From assembly GCA_947305555.1 (NCBI GenBank), contig CAMZDW010000006.1, forward strand, positions 1 to 45,159: a stretch of DNA of 45,159 nt. The letters run 5' to 3'. Of the stretch, positions 7,595 to 17,371 are shown one piece after another. The stretch comes from an uncultured Elusimicrobium sp. (GTDB taxonomy: Bacteria > Elusimicrobiota > Elusimicrobia > Elusimicrobiales > Elusimicrobiaceae). The position numbers and the translations under genes were made by a program. The notes below the pieces were generated by a model. That model searched no databases. It saw only the letters and a list, made by a program, of their open reading frames with translations, and was not told the DNA's origin. Each line of letters opens with the position of its first letter. Position 1 is the stretch's first letter.

Positions 7595-8216
7595 GTATTA
7601 AATGGGCTATTGTAAATAGGCCCGATAACAAGACTAATCCAAAGGCTGTTGCAATTATTTCTTTGGGTTTGGGCCATAAGGACAAACGCGTTTTTGGTAA
7701 AGCATTTAAGCGATGCTGTAGAGCGGCCGGAGCTAGGCAGAACATTGTAAATCCAAAGATCCTTCCCGTTAAAGAAATAGGTAGAAATATCGCAACAAAG
7801 CCTCCCAACCACCAGGAACCCCACCATATGGCGGGCCAGGCTGGTTTTTTATGCATATATTCGCACGTGCGATTGATGATATTGATTAATGTGAAAAAGG
7901 TAAAAAATCCACCTATAGTGCGGACCAAAGGGCCATAGCGAAGCGAAGTCCCATCCAGTCGTTTAAATCCATGCAAAACGGCTTTCCATTGGTGGTAAAT
8001 CCAGTAAAATACAAAAGTTCCACCGCTCAATATATTCAAAAAGAAAAGAGTTCTGGCTCGGATAAAATAAAAGGTGTTGGATAAACCCGCTTGTTTAAGG
8101 GCTGTTCGGCGTCTTTCCAATTCTGCTTGCGAGGCATAATTCCATCGCTTGATACTTAGTGCGTAGCCTGCGTACAGCAAAGCCAAGACCACTAACATTT
8201 CAATGAGTCGTTCCAT
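7587..8216 (-). CDS. Multi-pass membrane protein of unknown function
   Basis: 209 residues with about five hydrophobic segments: the N-terminus, FFLNILSGGTFVFYWIYHQW, GGFFTFFTLINII, WWLGGFVAIFLPISL and the C-terminal AFGLVLLSGLFTIAHL. The segment FFLNILSGGTFVFYWIYHQWKAV resembles the first helix of small DUF4234-type membrane proteins, but the match is only by eye. The start has AAGGA directly upstream and a TATAAT box 8 nt before the ATG. It stands alone, divergent from typA. No function can be assigned. Confidence 0.7.
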   Translation of the reverse strand: MERLIEMLVVLALLYAGYALSIKRWNYASQAELERRRTALKQAGLSNTFYFIRARTLFFLNILSGGTFVFYWIYHQWKAVLHGFKRLDGTSLRYGPLVRTIGGFFTFFTLINIINRTCEYMHKKPAWPAIWWGSWWLGGFVAIFLPISLTGRIFGFTMFCLAPAALQHRLNALPKTRLSLWPKPKEIIATAFGLVLLSGLFTIAHLIQK

Positions 8217-8285
8217 ATATCCTTATTATAAAAATTTTTCAGGCATTTGCGCAGTAGTTTTTAAGCAAGACTGCTCAAAAAATAC

Positions 8286-8291
8286 TAAAAT
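8286..8291 (+). promoter_or_regulatory. -10 of typA
   Basis: TAAAAT within TACTAAAATATAAA, the same 14 bases that precede the SWIB gene at 17321-17334. Transcription from here gives a leader of about 85 nt. Confidence 0.45.
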
Positions 8292-8330
8292 ATAAATAAT
8301 CTGAAAAACAGAAATTTTGATATATCCTGC

Positions 8331-8355
8331 AAACCCGTGCAAGAACGGGTTTTTT
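8331..8355 (+). terminator. Terminator-like hairpin in the typA leader (attenuator candidate)
   Basis: AAACCCGT (8331-8338) pairs with ACGGGTTT (8345-8352), loop of 6 nt, with the T-run continuing to 8355. It lies between the typA -10 and its ribosome site (AGGAAG), not after any plus-strand gene, so it would act on typA itself. Confidence 0.5.
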
Positions 8356-8383
8356 GTGGGAATGATTTAGGAAGAAATAAAAT

Positions 8384-10225
8384 ATGAACCAGACGCGCCA
8401 AGATGTACGCAACGTGGCTATTATTGCCCACGTAGACCACGGAAAGACCACGGTGGTTGATTCCCTATTAAAATTTGCCGGTGAATTTAAAGTAAAAGAA
8501 GACCAAGCTCAAGATACTGTGTTAGACTCCAATCCCTTGGAGCGCGAACGCGGTATTACAATTCTTGCGAAATGTACTTCTATTGGTTATAAAGGCCACA
8601 CGATTAATATTGTAGACACGCCCGGCCACGCTGATTTTGGCAGCGAAGTAGAACGCGTGCTACGCATGGTGGATGGGGCTATTTTGATGGTGGATGCAGT
8701 GGAGGGCCCGATGCCGCAAACCCGTTTTGTACTGCGCAAAGCGTTGGCACTCGGTCTTCGGCCGATCGTGGTTATTAACAAAATGGACCGTGACCATATC
8801 CGCCCCAGCGAGGTGGTGGATGAGGTCTTTAACCTCTTTATGGAACTGGGAGCTACGGATGAACAACTGGATTTCCCGATTATTTATGCTTCCGGTCGTG
8901 CCGGATGGGCTAGCTTAAAAATGGAAGAAAAAGGCAAAGATATTGCACCCATTTTAGATACGATTTTAGCACACGTTCCGGCGCCACAAGCGTTGCCGGA
9001 TGCTCCGCTTCAGATGCAAGTTACGATGCTGGATTACAATAACTTTTTAGGACACGTTGGTATCGGGCGTATTTTGGCCGGGAATATTAAAAAAGGTCAG
9101 CAGGTAGCTCTTATACATCATGATGGTACGGTTACACAAGCCAAAGCCGCTAAAATTGAACGGTTTTTGGGGCTTGGCAAAGTGGAAGTGGAAAGTGCAC
9201 AGGCAGGCGATATTGTTTCTATCGCCGGGTTGGAAGGCGTAGACGTGGGCGACACAATTTGCCGCCCGGATGCGCTCAATGCGTTGCCGCCGTTAGCCAT
9301 TGATGAGCCGACGATGTCTATGGACTTTATGGTAAACGACAGCCCCTTCTCCGGCAAGGAAGGGAAATTTGTTACCAGCCGCCACTTGAAAAACCGCTTG
9401 GAAAAAGAAGCCCAAACCAACGTGGGACTTAAAGTGGAACAATTGGAAGGCGAGGGAAAATTTAAGGTATACGGCCGCGGTGAATTGCATTTAACGATTC
9501 TGATTGAAAATATGCGCCGCGAAGGATTTGAGTTGGCCGTGTCCTCCCCGGAAGTGTTGTACAAGGAAGAAAACGGGCAAGTATTAGAACCGATGGAATA
9601 TCTTATTTTGGATATCCGCAGTGAATTTCAAGGCGCCGTGTTTACGCTAATCGGTACCCGGTGTGCTAAACTGGAAAATATGGTGGCCGAAGGGGAAGAT
9701 CGGTTACGGTTGGAATATCTCATTCCATCCCGTGCCCTGCTTGGGTTTAAAAACGACTTTTTAACCAACACGCGCGGTACTGGAATCATGCACCATAGTT
9801 TCCACGGTTATTATCCCAAAGTCAATCTGCCCGATTTACGCCACAACGGCGTGTTGATTGCCAAAGAGGATGGCGAAACAACGCCGTACGCACTCTATGC
9901 GCTAGAATCCAACGGCGAGCTGTTTTTAGGGCCGGGCGTGAAAGTGTATGCTGGACAAATTGTGGGGCAAAATTCGCGTGCCAATGATTTAGTTGTTAAT
10001 CCCTGCAAAGCCAAACATTTAAGCAATATGCGCAGCAAGGCCAGTGATGAATCATACGTGCTCACCCCGCCGCGACAAATGAGTTTGGAACAAGCGGTGG
10101 AGTATATCGCGCCGGATGAACTGGCAGAAATTACACCCTCTTCGATTCGTTTGCGCAAAAAAATTCTGTCGCACCTCGTGCGTAAGCGCACCGAACGCGC
10201 CAATGAGGCCGAAGAAGAAGCCTAA
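8384..10225 (+). CDS. typA: Ribosome-associated GTPase TypA/BipA
   Basis: 613 residues, normal for the family. The GTPase domain has G1 AHVDHGKTT (15-23), the ERERGITI switch, G3 DTPGHADF and G4 NKMD. It is followed by EF-Tu-like domain 2, EF-G-like domains III and V, and the TypA-specific C-terminal domain ([30 protein letters not shown]). TypA binds the 70S ribosome at the EF-G site and is needed for 50S assembly and growth under stress and cold. It is monocistronic, with a hairpin in its leader and a strong terminator after it. Confidence 0.97.
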   Translation: MNQTRQDVRNVAIIAHVDHGKTTVVDSLLKFAGEFKVKEDQAQDTVLDSNPLERERGITILAKCTSIGYKGHTINIVDTPGHADFGSEVERVLRMVDGAILMVDAVEGPMPQTRFVLRKALALGLRPIVVINKMDRDHIRPSEVVDEVFNLFMELGATDEQLDFPIIYASGRAGWASLKMEEKGKDIAPILDTILAHVPAPQALPDAPLQMQVTMLDYNNFLGHVGIGRILAGNIKKGQQVALIHHDGTVTQAKAAKIERFLGLGKVEVESAQAGDIVSIAGLEGVDVGDTICRPDALNALPPLAIDEPTMSMDFMVNDSPFSGKEGKFVTSRHLKNRLEKEAQTNVGLKVEQLEGEGKFKVYGRGELHLTILIENMRREGFELAVSSPEVLYKEENGQVLEPMEYLILDIRSEFQGAVFTLIGTRCAKLENMVAEGEDRLRLEYLIPSRALLGFKNDFLTNTRGTGIMHHSFHGYYPKVNLPDLRHNGVLIAKEDGETTPYALYALESNGELFLGPGVKVYAGQIVGQNSRANDLVVNPCKAKHLSNMRSKASDESYVLTPPRQMSLEQAVEYIAPDELAEITPSSIRLRKKILSHLVRKRTERANEAEEEA

Positions 10226-10241
10226 TTAAATTAATTGTAAA

Positions 10242-10276
10242 AATGCCCCAAGTAAATACTTGGGGCATTCTTTTTG
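10242..10276. terminator. Bidirectional terminator between typA and the FtsA-like gene
   Basis: A perfect 12-bp stem AATGCCCCAAGT (10242-10253) with ACTTGGGGCATT (10258-10269) and a 4-nt loop. CTTTTT follows on the plus strand and ATTTTTAC on the minus strand. Confidence 0.9.
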
Positions 10277-10293
10277 TCTACATCTATTTGGAA

Positions 10294-11451
10294 TTATTGA
10301 AATAATTGACCAAGACCTATCTTATTTAAGAAACCATCCAGTAGCCCGGCTTCTTGGGGTTGAGAAACTCCCAACTGGTTTTCTTCCCGTTCCAGCGCGT
10401 GGTGTAGCAGTGCAATGGCACCAACGGCAGCAGGAGTTTCGTCCACGCAATCAGTAATTAAATGATCTAAAACCCCTATACGCACTTTTCGTACGCCCAT
10501 CACTTTCTTTACTAATTTGGAAAATGGTTTATCGGTTCGTTCTCCACATAATACTAGATTAACGGGGGGATATTTAAGATACAGGACGGATTGCAATAAT
10601 TCTTTCTTTAAGCGTTGTAAAAGCATACTTTGGGCATCTTCAAGTACCTCATCCATAATTTCATCGCTGCCGGGTTCATACGTAGCCAGCAGCTCGCGCA
10701 CCGTGGGTAAATCATTTTGCAATAAATCGGCCACAGCATTAATCAGGTATTCTTGCCCGATAGAAAGTTCCCAAGCTTCCATCAAAGCATCTTTGTGGTA
10801 CAGCGAAGCCGAGGTATGGGTGGAACCGATGTCCAATAGAAGGGTCCCGGCTGCTTTTTCTTCCGGTTTTAATAAAGTTTCGCTTAAAGCAATGATGGAA
10901 GGAAGTAACTGGTATTCCTGACATTCACACGAGGCAAGTACGTTGTTTAACGTATTGAGATGTGAGCTAAGCGCGCAAGAAATAAAAGTTTCCACCTCTA
11001 ACGTAAAGCCGGACATTCCTTTGGGATTTACAATCCCTATGTTTCCATCAATAGTATAAGCCTGGGGTAAAATATCAATAACTTCTAAGGTCTCACTTAG
11101 ACTGGTAGGAACGGAGTTATGAATCGCTGCTTCGATTTCCCGGTTTCCAATAATTCGGTTACGTGAATCAATAGATTTAAAACCGCTGGCCCGTTTGAAC
11201 GACAAAAATGGCCCACGCAAGCCTACAATTACGGTGGGAGGATAGGGCGTATAATGAGATAATTCGTTTAATAAGGAAGTGAGTTCGCGGTTGGCTCCTT
11301 CCATATCCCGCACCAAGGCCCCTGCAAAAGCCCGACAGGGTTGACGAAATATGTGCCGCAAACGCAGCGTATCCGTTTCTTTGTCGACGGAAGCCAGGGC
11401 CGCAATAATCTCATTTCCGTAAAAATCGAGTGATAAAACAGGTCGGTTCAT
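10294..11451 (-). CDS. FtsA-like actin-family protein with degenerate nucleotide motifs
   Basis: 385 residues. The middle aligns well with FtsA: EVIDILPQAYTIDG (123-136), NPKGMSGFTLEVE (142-154), then the ASC/ALSETLL region and LLLDIGSTHTSA (205-215). The last 18 residues (AGLLDGFLNKIGLGQLFQ) have the form of the FtsA amphipathic membrane-targeting helix. FtsA polymerises at the membrane and tethers FtsZ. Two nucleotide-contact motifs are altered: the usual LDIGTSK near the N-terminus reads LDFYGNE (8-14), and DIGGGTTD reads DIGSTHTS. The protein may therefore not bind ATP normally. It stands alone, away from any ftsZ or mur genes visible here. AAGGA precedes the start. Confidence 0.75.
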   Translation of the reverse strand: MNRPVLSLDFYGNEIIAALASVDKETDTLRLRHIFRQPCRAFAGALVRDMEGANRELTSLLNELSHYTPYPPTVIVGLRGPFLSFKRASGFKSIDSRNRIIGNREIEAAIHNSVPTSLSETLEVIDILPQAYTIDGNIGIVNPKGMSGFTLEVETFISCALSSHLNTLNNVLASCECQEYQLLPSIIALSETLLKPEEKAAGTLLLDIGSTHTSASLYHKDALMEAWELSIGQEYLINAVADLLQNDLPTVRELLATYEPGSDEIMDEVLEDAQSMLLQRLKKELLQSVLYLKYPPVNLVLCGERTDKPFSKLVKKVMGVRKVRIGVLDHLITDCVDETPAAVGAIALLHHALEREENQLGVSQPQEAGLLDGFLNKIGLGQLFQ

Positions 11452-11515
11452 AAATATCCTTGTTTTCTATTTTATCAAATTTGATTGTTTGTAAATGGCG
11501 AACTCTTTGCAAAAA

Positions 11516-11537
11516 AGACCTATCTGTAATTAGGTCT
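11516..11537. other. Small inverted repeat upstream of the 912-residue exported protein gene
   Basis: AGACCTA (11516-11522) pairs with TAGGTCT (11531-11537), followed by a second short pair around CCCTTGCGAGGG. It lies in the 158-bp divergent region before TATAAT-like boxes near 11570. It could be an operator or a stem in the leader. Confidence 0.3.
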
Positions 11538-11609
11538 AAAGGCCCTTGCGAGGGTGATTATAAAATTTCATATAATTTAGAATAAAATTTTGATAAAAAG
11601 AATGGAACT

Positions 11610-14348
11610 ATGAAGAAATCATTTTTCATTATTATCATTTTGGGTACTACAATCCCTGTTTTAGGTCAAAAACTGCCGACCCGCATTGGAGAGTATGCCG
11701 AACAGAGCAGTCGGGCTGCTTCTCAAGTGGGGCGGCAAAGCATGCGCCATGTGCCAGGAATGGTAGGAGGCGTGTCTACTGCAAATTTGGCATCACAGTT
11801 AGAACGGAAAATTGCCACGTCTGTACCCGTTTATTCAGCAGCACAAATAGCTGCTTTAACCAAACGAGGGCAAGTTTCCACCCAGCTCTTGCAAGCTTCT
11901 TTGGTGTTGCCCGGGCTGAAACGTTTACAGGTACTACGTAACGAATTTTTGACTATTTCGGCAGAAAATAAAGTGCCAGTTACCCCTGCACAATTTCAGC
12001 AAGCCTTGCAGTTACTACGTACGGATTTAGATTTGCATTTAAAGGGACTTGATAGCCTTAAATCTTACCAGACGGGAACAGAAATGATACAAGCTTTTTC
12101 AAAAAACCCGGCTGTACGGCAGGCCTTGGAGGCAGTGGGAGATGCCAGCGGTCTGGGATTGTATGGGAGTTTGGAGGATGAGAAACTTCTACATCAATTT
12201 TATAACGCACTACAGCAGACTCCTTTGGAACCGTTGGCGTTAACGGTAGCGGTTCGTGCTTGTGTCAATATCAAAGCGATGAACACGCTGGAAAAGATTT
12301 TACAGCAGGCACCCCGGACAGAAACGTACGAGGCGTTGTCGGCTTGGCTTGAGGAAGACAAAATTCTTGTCAACAAAGTAGAAAAGACAGGAGAAATTCA
12401 GCCGGTCAATTTGCTAGATATAACTTTCCCGCTGTTGCATATTAGCCGTTTATCTCGCCTGCATTTAGATTCTTCTGCCCGCGCATCCAGATCTTATTGC
12501 TCACTGCGAGTGCTCCCCCAGGAAAATTCTGCGGCGGTGGCGGAAGCTGTACAGCCCCATCCGATTGTGGACTTAGCTGTTATGGATGCAGAACTGCAAC
12601 AGCAGGGAACTTTACGTTTGGAGGTCCCCGAATTAGTAAAAAAGGTAGAAAGAACAGAGGATGCTTCTAGCCTTCCTGGTAAAAAACGAGCCGATTTGTT
12701 ACCGGTTTCCTCACAAAGTGGGGTATATGAGCCGGTAATTCCAGAACAACTTCCTTCCGTAAATTTAATTACCAAACAATATCCCTCCGGTTTACAGGAC
12801 GCGGCCGGATTGGTTCGCTATTGGCAAACTTCGTATGAATTGGGGCGATTCCATCCCCGGGATCAGATTGAGGGTATTGTGGGAATGAGTCCGGAAAAGG
12901 CAAATAACGTGATGGAGTACTTATACTACATGACGATGGAAGAAGCAGAACGGACTATTTTGCAACCGATGTTGTTGTCTGGACGGTTACCTGATTTTAT
13001 GTATGATGCACGTTTGATTCCAGGAACGAAACGATTGCCGGCCGGCTATTATAAAAATAAATTTAATGATAACGTAAAACGCTTTTTAGAACTGGCAGCG
13101 GAAGATGGTTCTGTGGTGGCACACAATGTGGAATTAACTGATTTAATTATGTCCATGGCGGACTATACCTTTGAACAAGGCTTTGCCTTTACCAACGATG
13201 CACGTATGTCGGCGGAGCTCCGGGCTAATTGGAAAGTAATTGTCAACGAGGTGCAACGGCGTGGCTTGCAGGCCGACCGTCATTTGATGAATCGGATGTG
13301 GACAAAACCGATTGAATTGAAGGACGGCAAAATTATTTCCTTAAGAATGTATTTCTCCCAGACAAGTCCTTCCGCCTTTTTTGAAGAAGGACGTATGCCC
13401 CAGTTTTATTTAAATAGTCCTAAATGGGTTTCTTGGGAAAACGAACGACGCAATTTGGCTGCGCAAGCCTACATTGACCAAATGGAATCTACTCCTTCAA
13501 ATCGTCCATGGTGGCAGCGGGGCTGGGAAAAAGTGCAAGATTTCTTTGTGTTAGGGAAACGTTCCAACTACCTAACGTTGGATCAGTTTGGTCAGTTAAT
13601 GACAGACCAATATCTAAATACGTATGGGAGAGCCTGGCAGGAGAACCGCTTTGAATTGGGCGAAGATCCCACCGGAGGGCCTTCTACCTGTACGATGCAA
13701 GTCAATAACTTTGATAAATTAGGAGGCGTTTGTCAGTCTTCCTTTGGCGATGGCGGTTATATGGGTAGATTGCCTCAGGGATATGATGGAACTTCTACTG
13801 TTAGCCGTTTTACGCCAATTGAGTTTAAAGATGTCCCGGTAGTGGGATTTGATTTAGGGACGCTGGCTCCTCAAGTGATGACATTGGAAAGTGTGCCTTA
13901 CTTAAAAGATTTAAAAGTACCCAATATCAATAAAACACGGGCCAGTATCATGGTGCGGGATGGATTGGACGTAACCCGGGATTTATTGAGCGTCCAACAA
14001 GCGGAAGCTGCTTTATTTAAAATTCCACATCTTAAGGCAACGATTTATCCAAAATCGCGCTTGGCTGCGTACGAAGGAACGATTCCACCCTTTATGGATG
14101 GCGGGGGATTGGCAGGCTATTTAGCGCTGTTTACTCCGGACTTTTATCCACTTAAAAAGATTATGCGCTTGCGTTGGCAGAATGGCCGCCCCCACTGGGT
14201 GCCGGAATATTTTGTACGTAAGGAAATTCCAGCCTTATCCGGCCCGATACATCGGGATCATCTTACCTTCTCCTATATGCTCTTTGGGCGTATTAAAAAA
14301 ATGGATACCCCCGAACAGCCGGCGGCTCCTACCGAGCCGGAGGAATAG
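11610..14348 (+). CDS. Large exported protein of unknown function
   Basis: 912 residues with a signal peptide (KKSFFIIIILGTTIPVLGQ). The mature start KLPTRIGEYAEQSSRAASQVGRQSMR resembles that of the exported paralogues at 5446 and 6283. Residues about 80-300 look helical and contain Gln/Leu-rich repeats of TPR-like character, 300-400 look like a linker, and the C-terminal half is more globular (Trp/Tyr-rich, a CTMQVNNFDKLGGVCQ cysteine pair that could form a disulfide, GDGGYMGRLPQGYDG). I recognise no enzyme motif. The end (TPEQPAAPTEPEE) is a low-complexity acidic tail. It probably sits in the periplasm or on the outer surface. No terminator is obvious before the next gene, which has its own promoter. 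Confidence 0.75.
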   Translation: MKKSFFIIIILGTTIPVLGQKLPTRIGEYAEQSSRAASQVGRQSMRHVPGMVGGVSTANLASQLERKIATSVPVYSAAQIAALTKRGQVSTQLLQASLVLPGLKRLQVLRNEFLTISAENKVPVTPAQFQQALQLLRTDLDLHLKGLDSLKSYQTGTEMIQAFSKNPAVRQALEAVGDASGLGLYGSLEDEKLLHQFYNALQQTPLEPLALTVAVRACVNIKAMNTLEKILQQAPRTETYEALSAWLEEDKILVNKVEKTGEIQPVNLLDITFPLLHISRLSRLHLDSSARASRSYCSLRVLPQENSAAVAEAVQPHPIVDLAVMDAELQQQGTLRLEVPELVKKVERTEDASSLPGKKRADLLPVSSQSGVYEPVIPEQLPSVNLITKQYPSGLQDAAGLVRYWQTSYELGRFHPRDQIEGIVGMSPEKANNVMEYLYYMTMEEAERTILQPMLLSGRLPDFMYDARLIPGTKRLPAGYYKNKFNDNVKRFLELAAEDGSVVAHNVELTDLIMSMADYTFEQGFAFTNDARMSAELRANWKVIVNEVQRRGLQADRHLMNRMWTKPIELKDGKIISLRMYFSQTSPSAFFEEGRMPQFYLNSPKWVSWENERRNLAAQAYIDQMESTPSNRPWWQRGWEKVQDFFVLGKRSNYLTLDQFGQLMTDQYLNTYGRAWQENRFELGEDPTGGPSTCTMQVNNFDKLGGVCQSSFGDGGYMGRLPQGYDGTSTVSRFTPIEFKDVPVVGFDLGTLAPQVMTLESVPYLKDLKVPNINKTRASIMVRDGLDVTRDLLSVQQAEAALFKIPHLKATIYPKSRLAAYEGTIPPFMDGGGLAGYLALFTPDFYPLKKIMRLRWQNGRPHWVPEYFVRKEIPALSGPIHRDHLTFSYMLFGRIKKMDTPEQPAAPTEPEE

Positions 14349-14408
14349 TCGCTTTTTGCTGTATATAAAGAAACAAAAAGAGAGCCTTTCCTTTTTTCTC
14401 ATGAAAAA

Positions 14409-14417
14409 TGATAAAAT
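14409..14417 (+). promoter_or_regulatory. Extended -10 of the aminotransferase-pckA operon
   Basis: TGA followed by TAAAAT (14412-14417), then AGGAGAGG and the ATG at 14434. The leader would be about 10 nt. Confidence 0.4.
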
Positions 14418-14433
14418 ATAGGAGAGGTTTTTT

Positions 14434-15609
14434 ATGTCTGTTTCATTGAGTAAATTAGCAGGTTCTGTTGGGGATTCTCCTACTTTAAAATTAAACGCTA
14501 CTGCCCGCGCATTGAAAGCAGCCGGACAGCCGGTTATTCATTTGGGTGGGGGAGAACCTACGTTCCCGGCTCCGCAAGCAGCTGTAGAGGCAATTATTAA
14601 AAAGGCACAGAGCCGTCAAATTAAATACGTGCCTTCCAGCGGAACCCCTACTCTGAAACAGGCTATTTTATCTTACACCGAAAAAAACTATGGCCGTCGT
14701 TATGAGCTTAACCAAGTGATTGTGTCTGCGGGGGCCAAGCAAGCTCTTTTTAATTTTTTGCTGGCAGCTATAGATGCGGGAGATGAAGTTGTTTTTCCGT
14801 CACCGTATTGGGTAAGTTACCCGGAAATGATTAAACTGGTGGGGGGAACTCCGGTGCCGGTGAAGGGTGCCCAAGGCCTTGGTGTAACGGCAGAGGAACT
14901 TATTGCGGCTGTGACTCCTAAAACAAAAGCTATTTTACTCAATAGTCCCTGTAACCCATCCGGTCAAATTTATAACGCGGATTTTATTAAACAAGTGGTG
15001 GAATTTGCCGAAGAAAAAAATATTTTCTTAGTGATGGATGATATTTATCACCAACTTGTTTTTGACGGGCAGAAAACACCCAATCCATGCAGCTATGCCA
15101 AAGAGGCCAAGAACTTAGTTCTTATTAACGGGGTTTCAAAGTTATACGGAATGACTGGAATAAGAATCGGCTGGGCCGTTTCTGCTCATACAGATTTAAT
15201 TGCCGCTATGGGCCGTATGCAGGCGCAGAGCACGTCCTGCAATAGCGATTTGTCCGAAACAGCCGCCGCGGCCGCTTTACAGGGCGACCAAACTTGCGTT
15301 TCGGAGCTTTGCAAACAATTAGAAGAAAATCGCAATGTTTTACTTAGCGAACTGCTGCAAATTCCGCATGTCAAAGTGGAAAAGCCGCAAGGAACTTTCT
15401 ATTCGTTTGCCGATTTTAGCTACTATAATCCTTCTTCGCAAGAACTTTCCAAGTTTTTGCTAGAGAAAGCGTTAGTAGCCGTAGTGCCTGGGAAAGCCTT
15501 TGGGCTGGAAGGGTACTTGCGTATCAGCTTTTGCGCGGATAAAGCTTCTATTATAGAGGGAGTCCGCCGCATACGCCGTGCGCTGGAAAATTATTGCCCC
15601 CATAAATAG
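14434..15609 (+). CDS. Aspartate-type aminotransferase (class I/II, PLP)
   Basis: 391 residues. Fold-type I aminotransferase: HLGGGEPTFPAP, AGAKQALFNFL, PSPYWVSYPEM, NSPCNPSG (the conserved Asn that contacts PLP), MDDIYHQLVF, and the Schiff-base lysine in NGVSKLYGMTGIRIGW (K236), plus the C-terminal LRISF arginine. This is the Ib aspartate aminotransferase pattern. It would interconvert aspartate and oxaloacetate with glutamate; other acceptors such as aromatic amino acids are possible. It lies 29 bp before pckA, which uses oxaloacetate, so the pair would join amino-acid nitrogen and C4 metabolism. Confidence 0.88.
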   Translation: MSVSLSKLAGSVGDSPTLKLNATARALKAAGQPVIHLGGGEPTFPAPQAAVEAIIKKAQSRQIKYVPSSGTPTLKQAILSYTEKNYGRRYELNQVIVSAGAKQALFNFLLAAIDAGDEVVFPSPYWVSYPEMIKLVGGTPVPVKGAQGLGVTAEELIAAVTPKTKAILLNSPCNPSGQIYNADFIKQVVEFAEEKNIFLVMDDIYHQLVFDGQKTPNPCSYAKEAKNLVLINGVSKLYGMTGIRIGWAVSAHTDLIAAMGRMQAQSTSCNSDLSETAAAAALQGDQTCVSELCKQLEENRNVLLSELLQIPHVKVEKPQGTFYSFADFSYYNPSSQELSKFLLEKALVAVVPGKAFGLEGYLRISFCADKASIIEGVRRIRRALENYCPHK

Positions 15610-15638
15610 GGGATAAATTAGTAACACGAGGAATTAAC

Positions 15639-17264
15639 ATGAAAACTGTCAATGCAACACCGGATTATTTTAAACCGGAGTACGGATTAGAAAATGCCGG
15701 AATCAAAACGGAGAAAACTGTCTATTGGAACTATTCTACACCTGCTTTGTATGAAGAAGCTTTGAAACGCGAAGAAGGGAATGTGGTATATGGTGGACCG
15801 TTGTGCGTTAGCACTGGGAAACACACGGGCCGCAGCCCCAACGATCGCTACTTTGTAGAAACGCCCGAAATCGAAGGTAAACTTTTCTATTGCAAAAGCA
15901 ACAAAGGGATTAAAGCGGAATACTTTGATAAAATTTTTGCCAAAGTACAAAAATATGTAGCTGATAAAGATTTGTTCGTACGTGATGCTTACGTGGGTTC
16001 CAGCGAAGCTTCCCGCTTAAAAGTACGTGCCATTACGGAATGTGCTTGGAGCAATATGTTTGTAAAAAACATGTTCATTGAACCTAAACAAGAAGAACTT
16101 AAATCGTTTGTGCCGGAATTTACTTTAATCTGCTTGCCGAAAATGAAAGTGGACCCGGCCACCGACGGTACAGTAAGCGAAACGGCTATTTTAATTAACT
16201 TCGCCAAAAAGATGGTACTCGTGATTGGCAGTGAATACGGCGGTGAAAATAAAAAAGCCTTGTTTACGATCATGAACTTCCTCTTGCCGCAAAAAGGCAT
16301 TATGACCATGCACTGCTCCGCCAACGTGGGCAGCAAGAACGACAGTGCCATTTTCTTCGGTCTGTCCGGTACTGGTAAGACCACTTTGTCTGCCGATATT
16401 ACCCGCGGACTTATCGGTGATGATGAACACGGTTGGGACGCTGACGGTGTGTTTAACTTTGAAGGCGGCTGCTATGCAAAAGTGATTCGCTTAAGCCAAG
16501 AAGCCGAACCTCAGATCTATTCCACCACTCAACGCTTCGGCACCGTGTTGGAAAACGTCGTTTTTGACCCTCAAACGGGCAAACTCAATTTGGATGATGA
16601 TACTCTAACGGAAAATACCCGCGCTTGCTATCCGCTTAATTTCATTGATAACGCTGTGGAATCTAAACGCGCTACGCACCCGAAAAATATCATTTTCCTC
16701 ACTTGTGATGCTTTCGGTGTAATGCCGCCTATCTCTAAACTCAGCCCCGATCAAGCCTTGTACCACTTTATTAGTGGATACACGGCTAAAGTGGCCGGTA
16801 CGGAAAAAGGCGTTAAAGAACCGACCAGCACTTTCTCTACCTGCTTTGGCGGACCATTTATGCCTTTGCATCCGTCTGTGTATGCGGAACTCTTGAAAAA
16901 GAAAATTAAAGAGCACAACGTGGACTGCTGGCTTGTGAACACGGGCTGGATTGGCGGCCCCTACGGGATTGGCAAACGCATCAGCATCAAATATACGCGC
17001 GCTCTCTTAAATGCGGCTTTAGACGGGAAATTGGCCAAAGTAGAATTTACAACTGACCCGGTTTTTGGCTTCCAAATCCCGACTTCGTGTGAAGGTGTAC
17101 CTTCCGAAATCTTGAACCCGATGAACTTGTGGACAGATAAGAAAGAATATATGGCCAAATATGAAGCGTTGGCTCAATCTTTCATTGAAAACTTCAAGAA
17201 ATACGAAGCTGGCTGCACCAAAGAAGTGTTGGCTGCTGCTCCGAAAGTGAAAGTAGCTGCATAA
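15639..17264 (+). CDS. pckA: Phosphoenolpyruvate carboxykinase (ATP)
   Basis: 541 residues, usual length. It has the substrate segment CVSTGKHTGRSPNDRY, the P-loop GLSGTGKTT (241-249), the second metal-binding GDDEHGW, and FEGGCYAKVI, all typical of the ATP-dependent enzyme. It interconverts oxaloacetate + ATP and PEP + CO2 + ADP; in fermenting gut bacteria it often runs towards oxaloacetate, making ATP. It starts at an ATG behind GAGGA and is the second gene of an operon with the aminotransferase. A GC-rich hairpin follows at 17289. Confidence 0.97.
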   Translation: MKTVNATPDYFKPEYGLENAGIKTEKTVYWNYSTPALYEEALKREEGNVVYGGPLCVSTGKHTGRSPNDRYFVETPEIEGKLFYCKSNKGIKAEYFDKIFAKVQKYVADKDLFVRDAYVGSSEASRLKVRAITECAWSNMFVKNMFIEPKQEELKSFVPEFTLICLPKMKVDPATDGTVSETAILINFAKKMVLVIGSEYGGENKKALFTIMNFLLPQKGIMTMHCSANVGSKNDSAIFFGLSGTGKTTLSADITRGLIGDDEHGWDADGVFNFEGGCYAKVIRLSQEAEPQIYSTTQRFGTVLENVVFDPQTGKLNLDDDTLTENTRACYPLNFIDNAVESKRATHPKNIIFLTCDAFGVMPPISKLSPDQALYHFISGYTAKVAGTEKGVKEPTSTFSTCFGGPFMPLHPSVYAELLKKKIKEHNVDCWLVNTGWIGGPYGIGKRISIKYTRALLNAALDGKLAKVEFTTDPVFGFQIPTSCEGVPSEILNPMNLWTDKKEYMAKYEALAQSFIENFKKYEAGCTKEVLAAAPKVKVAA

Positions 17265-17288
17265 GTTTTAAGTATAGAGACAGAAAAC

Positions 17289-17315
17289 GGGGCCTGTGTA
17301 TTGTAGCCAGGCCCC
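17289..17315. terminator. Hairpin after pckA without a plus-strand T-run
   Basis: GGGGCCTG (17289-17296) pairs with CAGGCCCC (17308-17315). On the plus strand AAATA follows rather than T, so it may protect the 3' end of the mRNA or act only weakly. The SWIB gene -10 (TAAAAT, 17324-17329) follows at once. Confidence 0.5.
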
Positions 17316-17371
17316 AAATATACTAAAATATAAACAACAAAAATAATTTTAATTTACAGGAGATGTAACCT

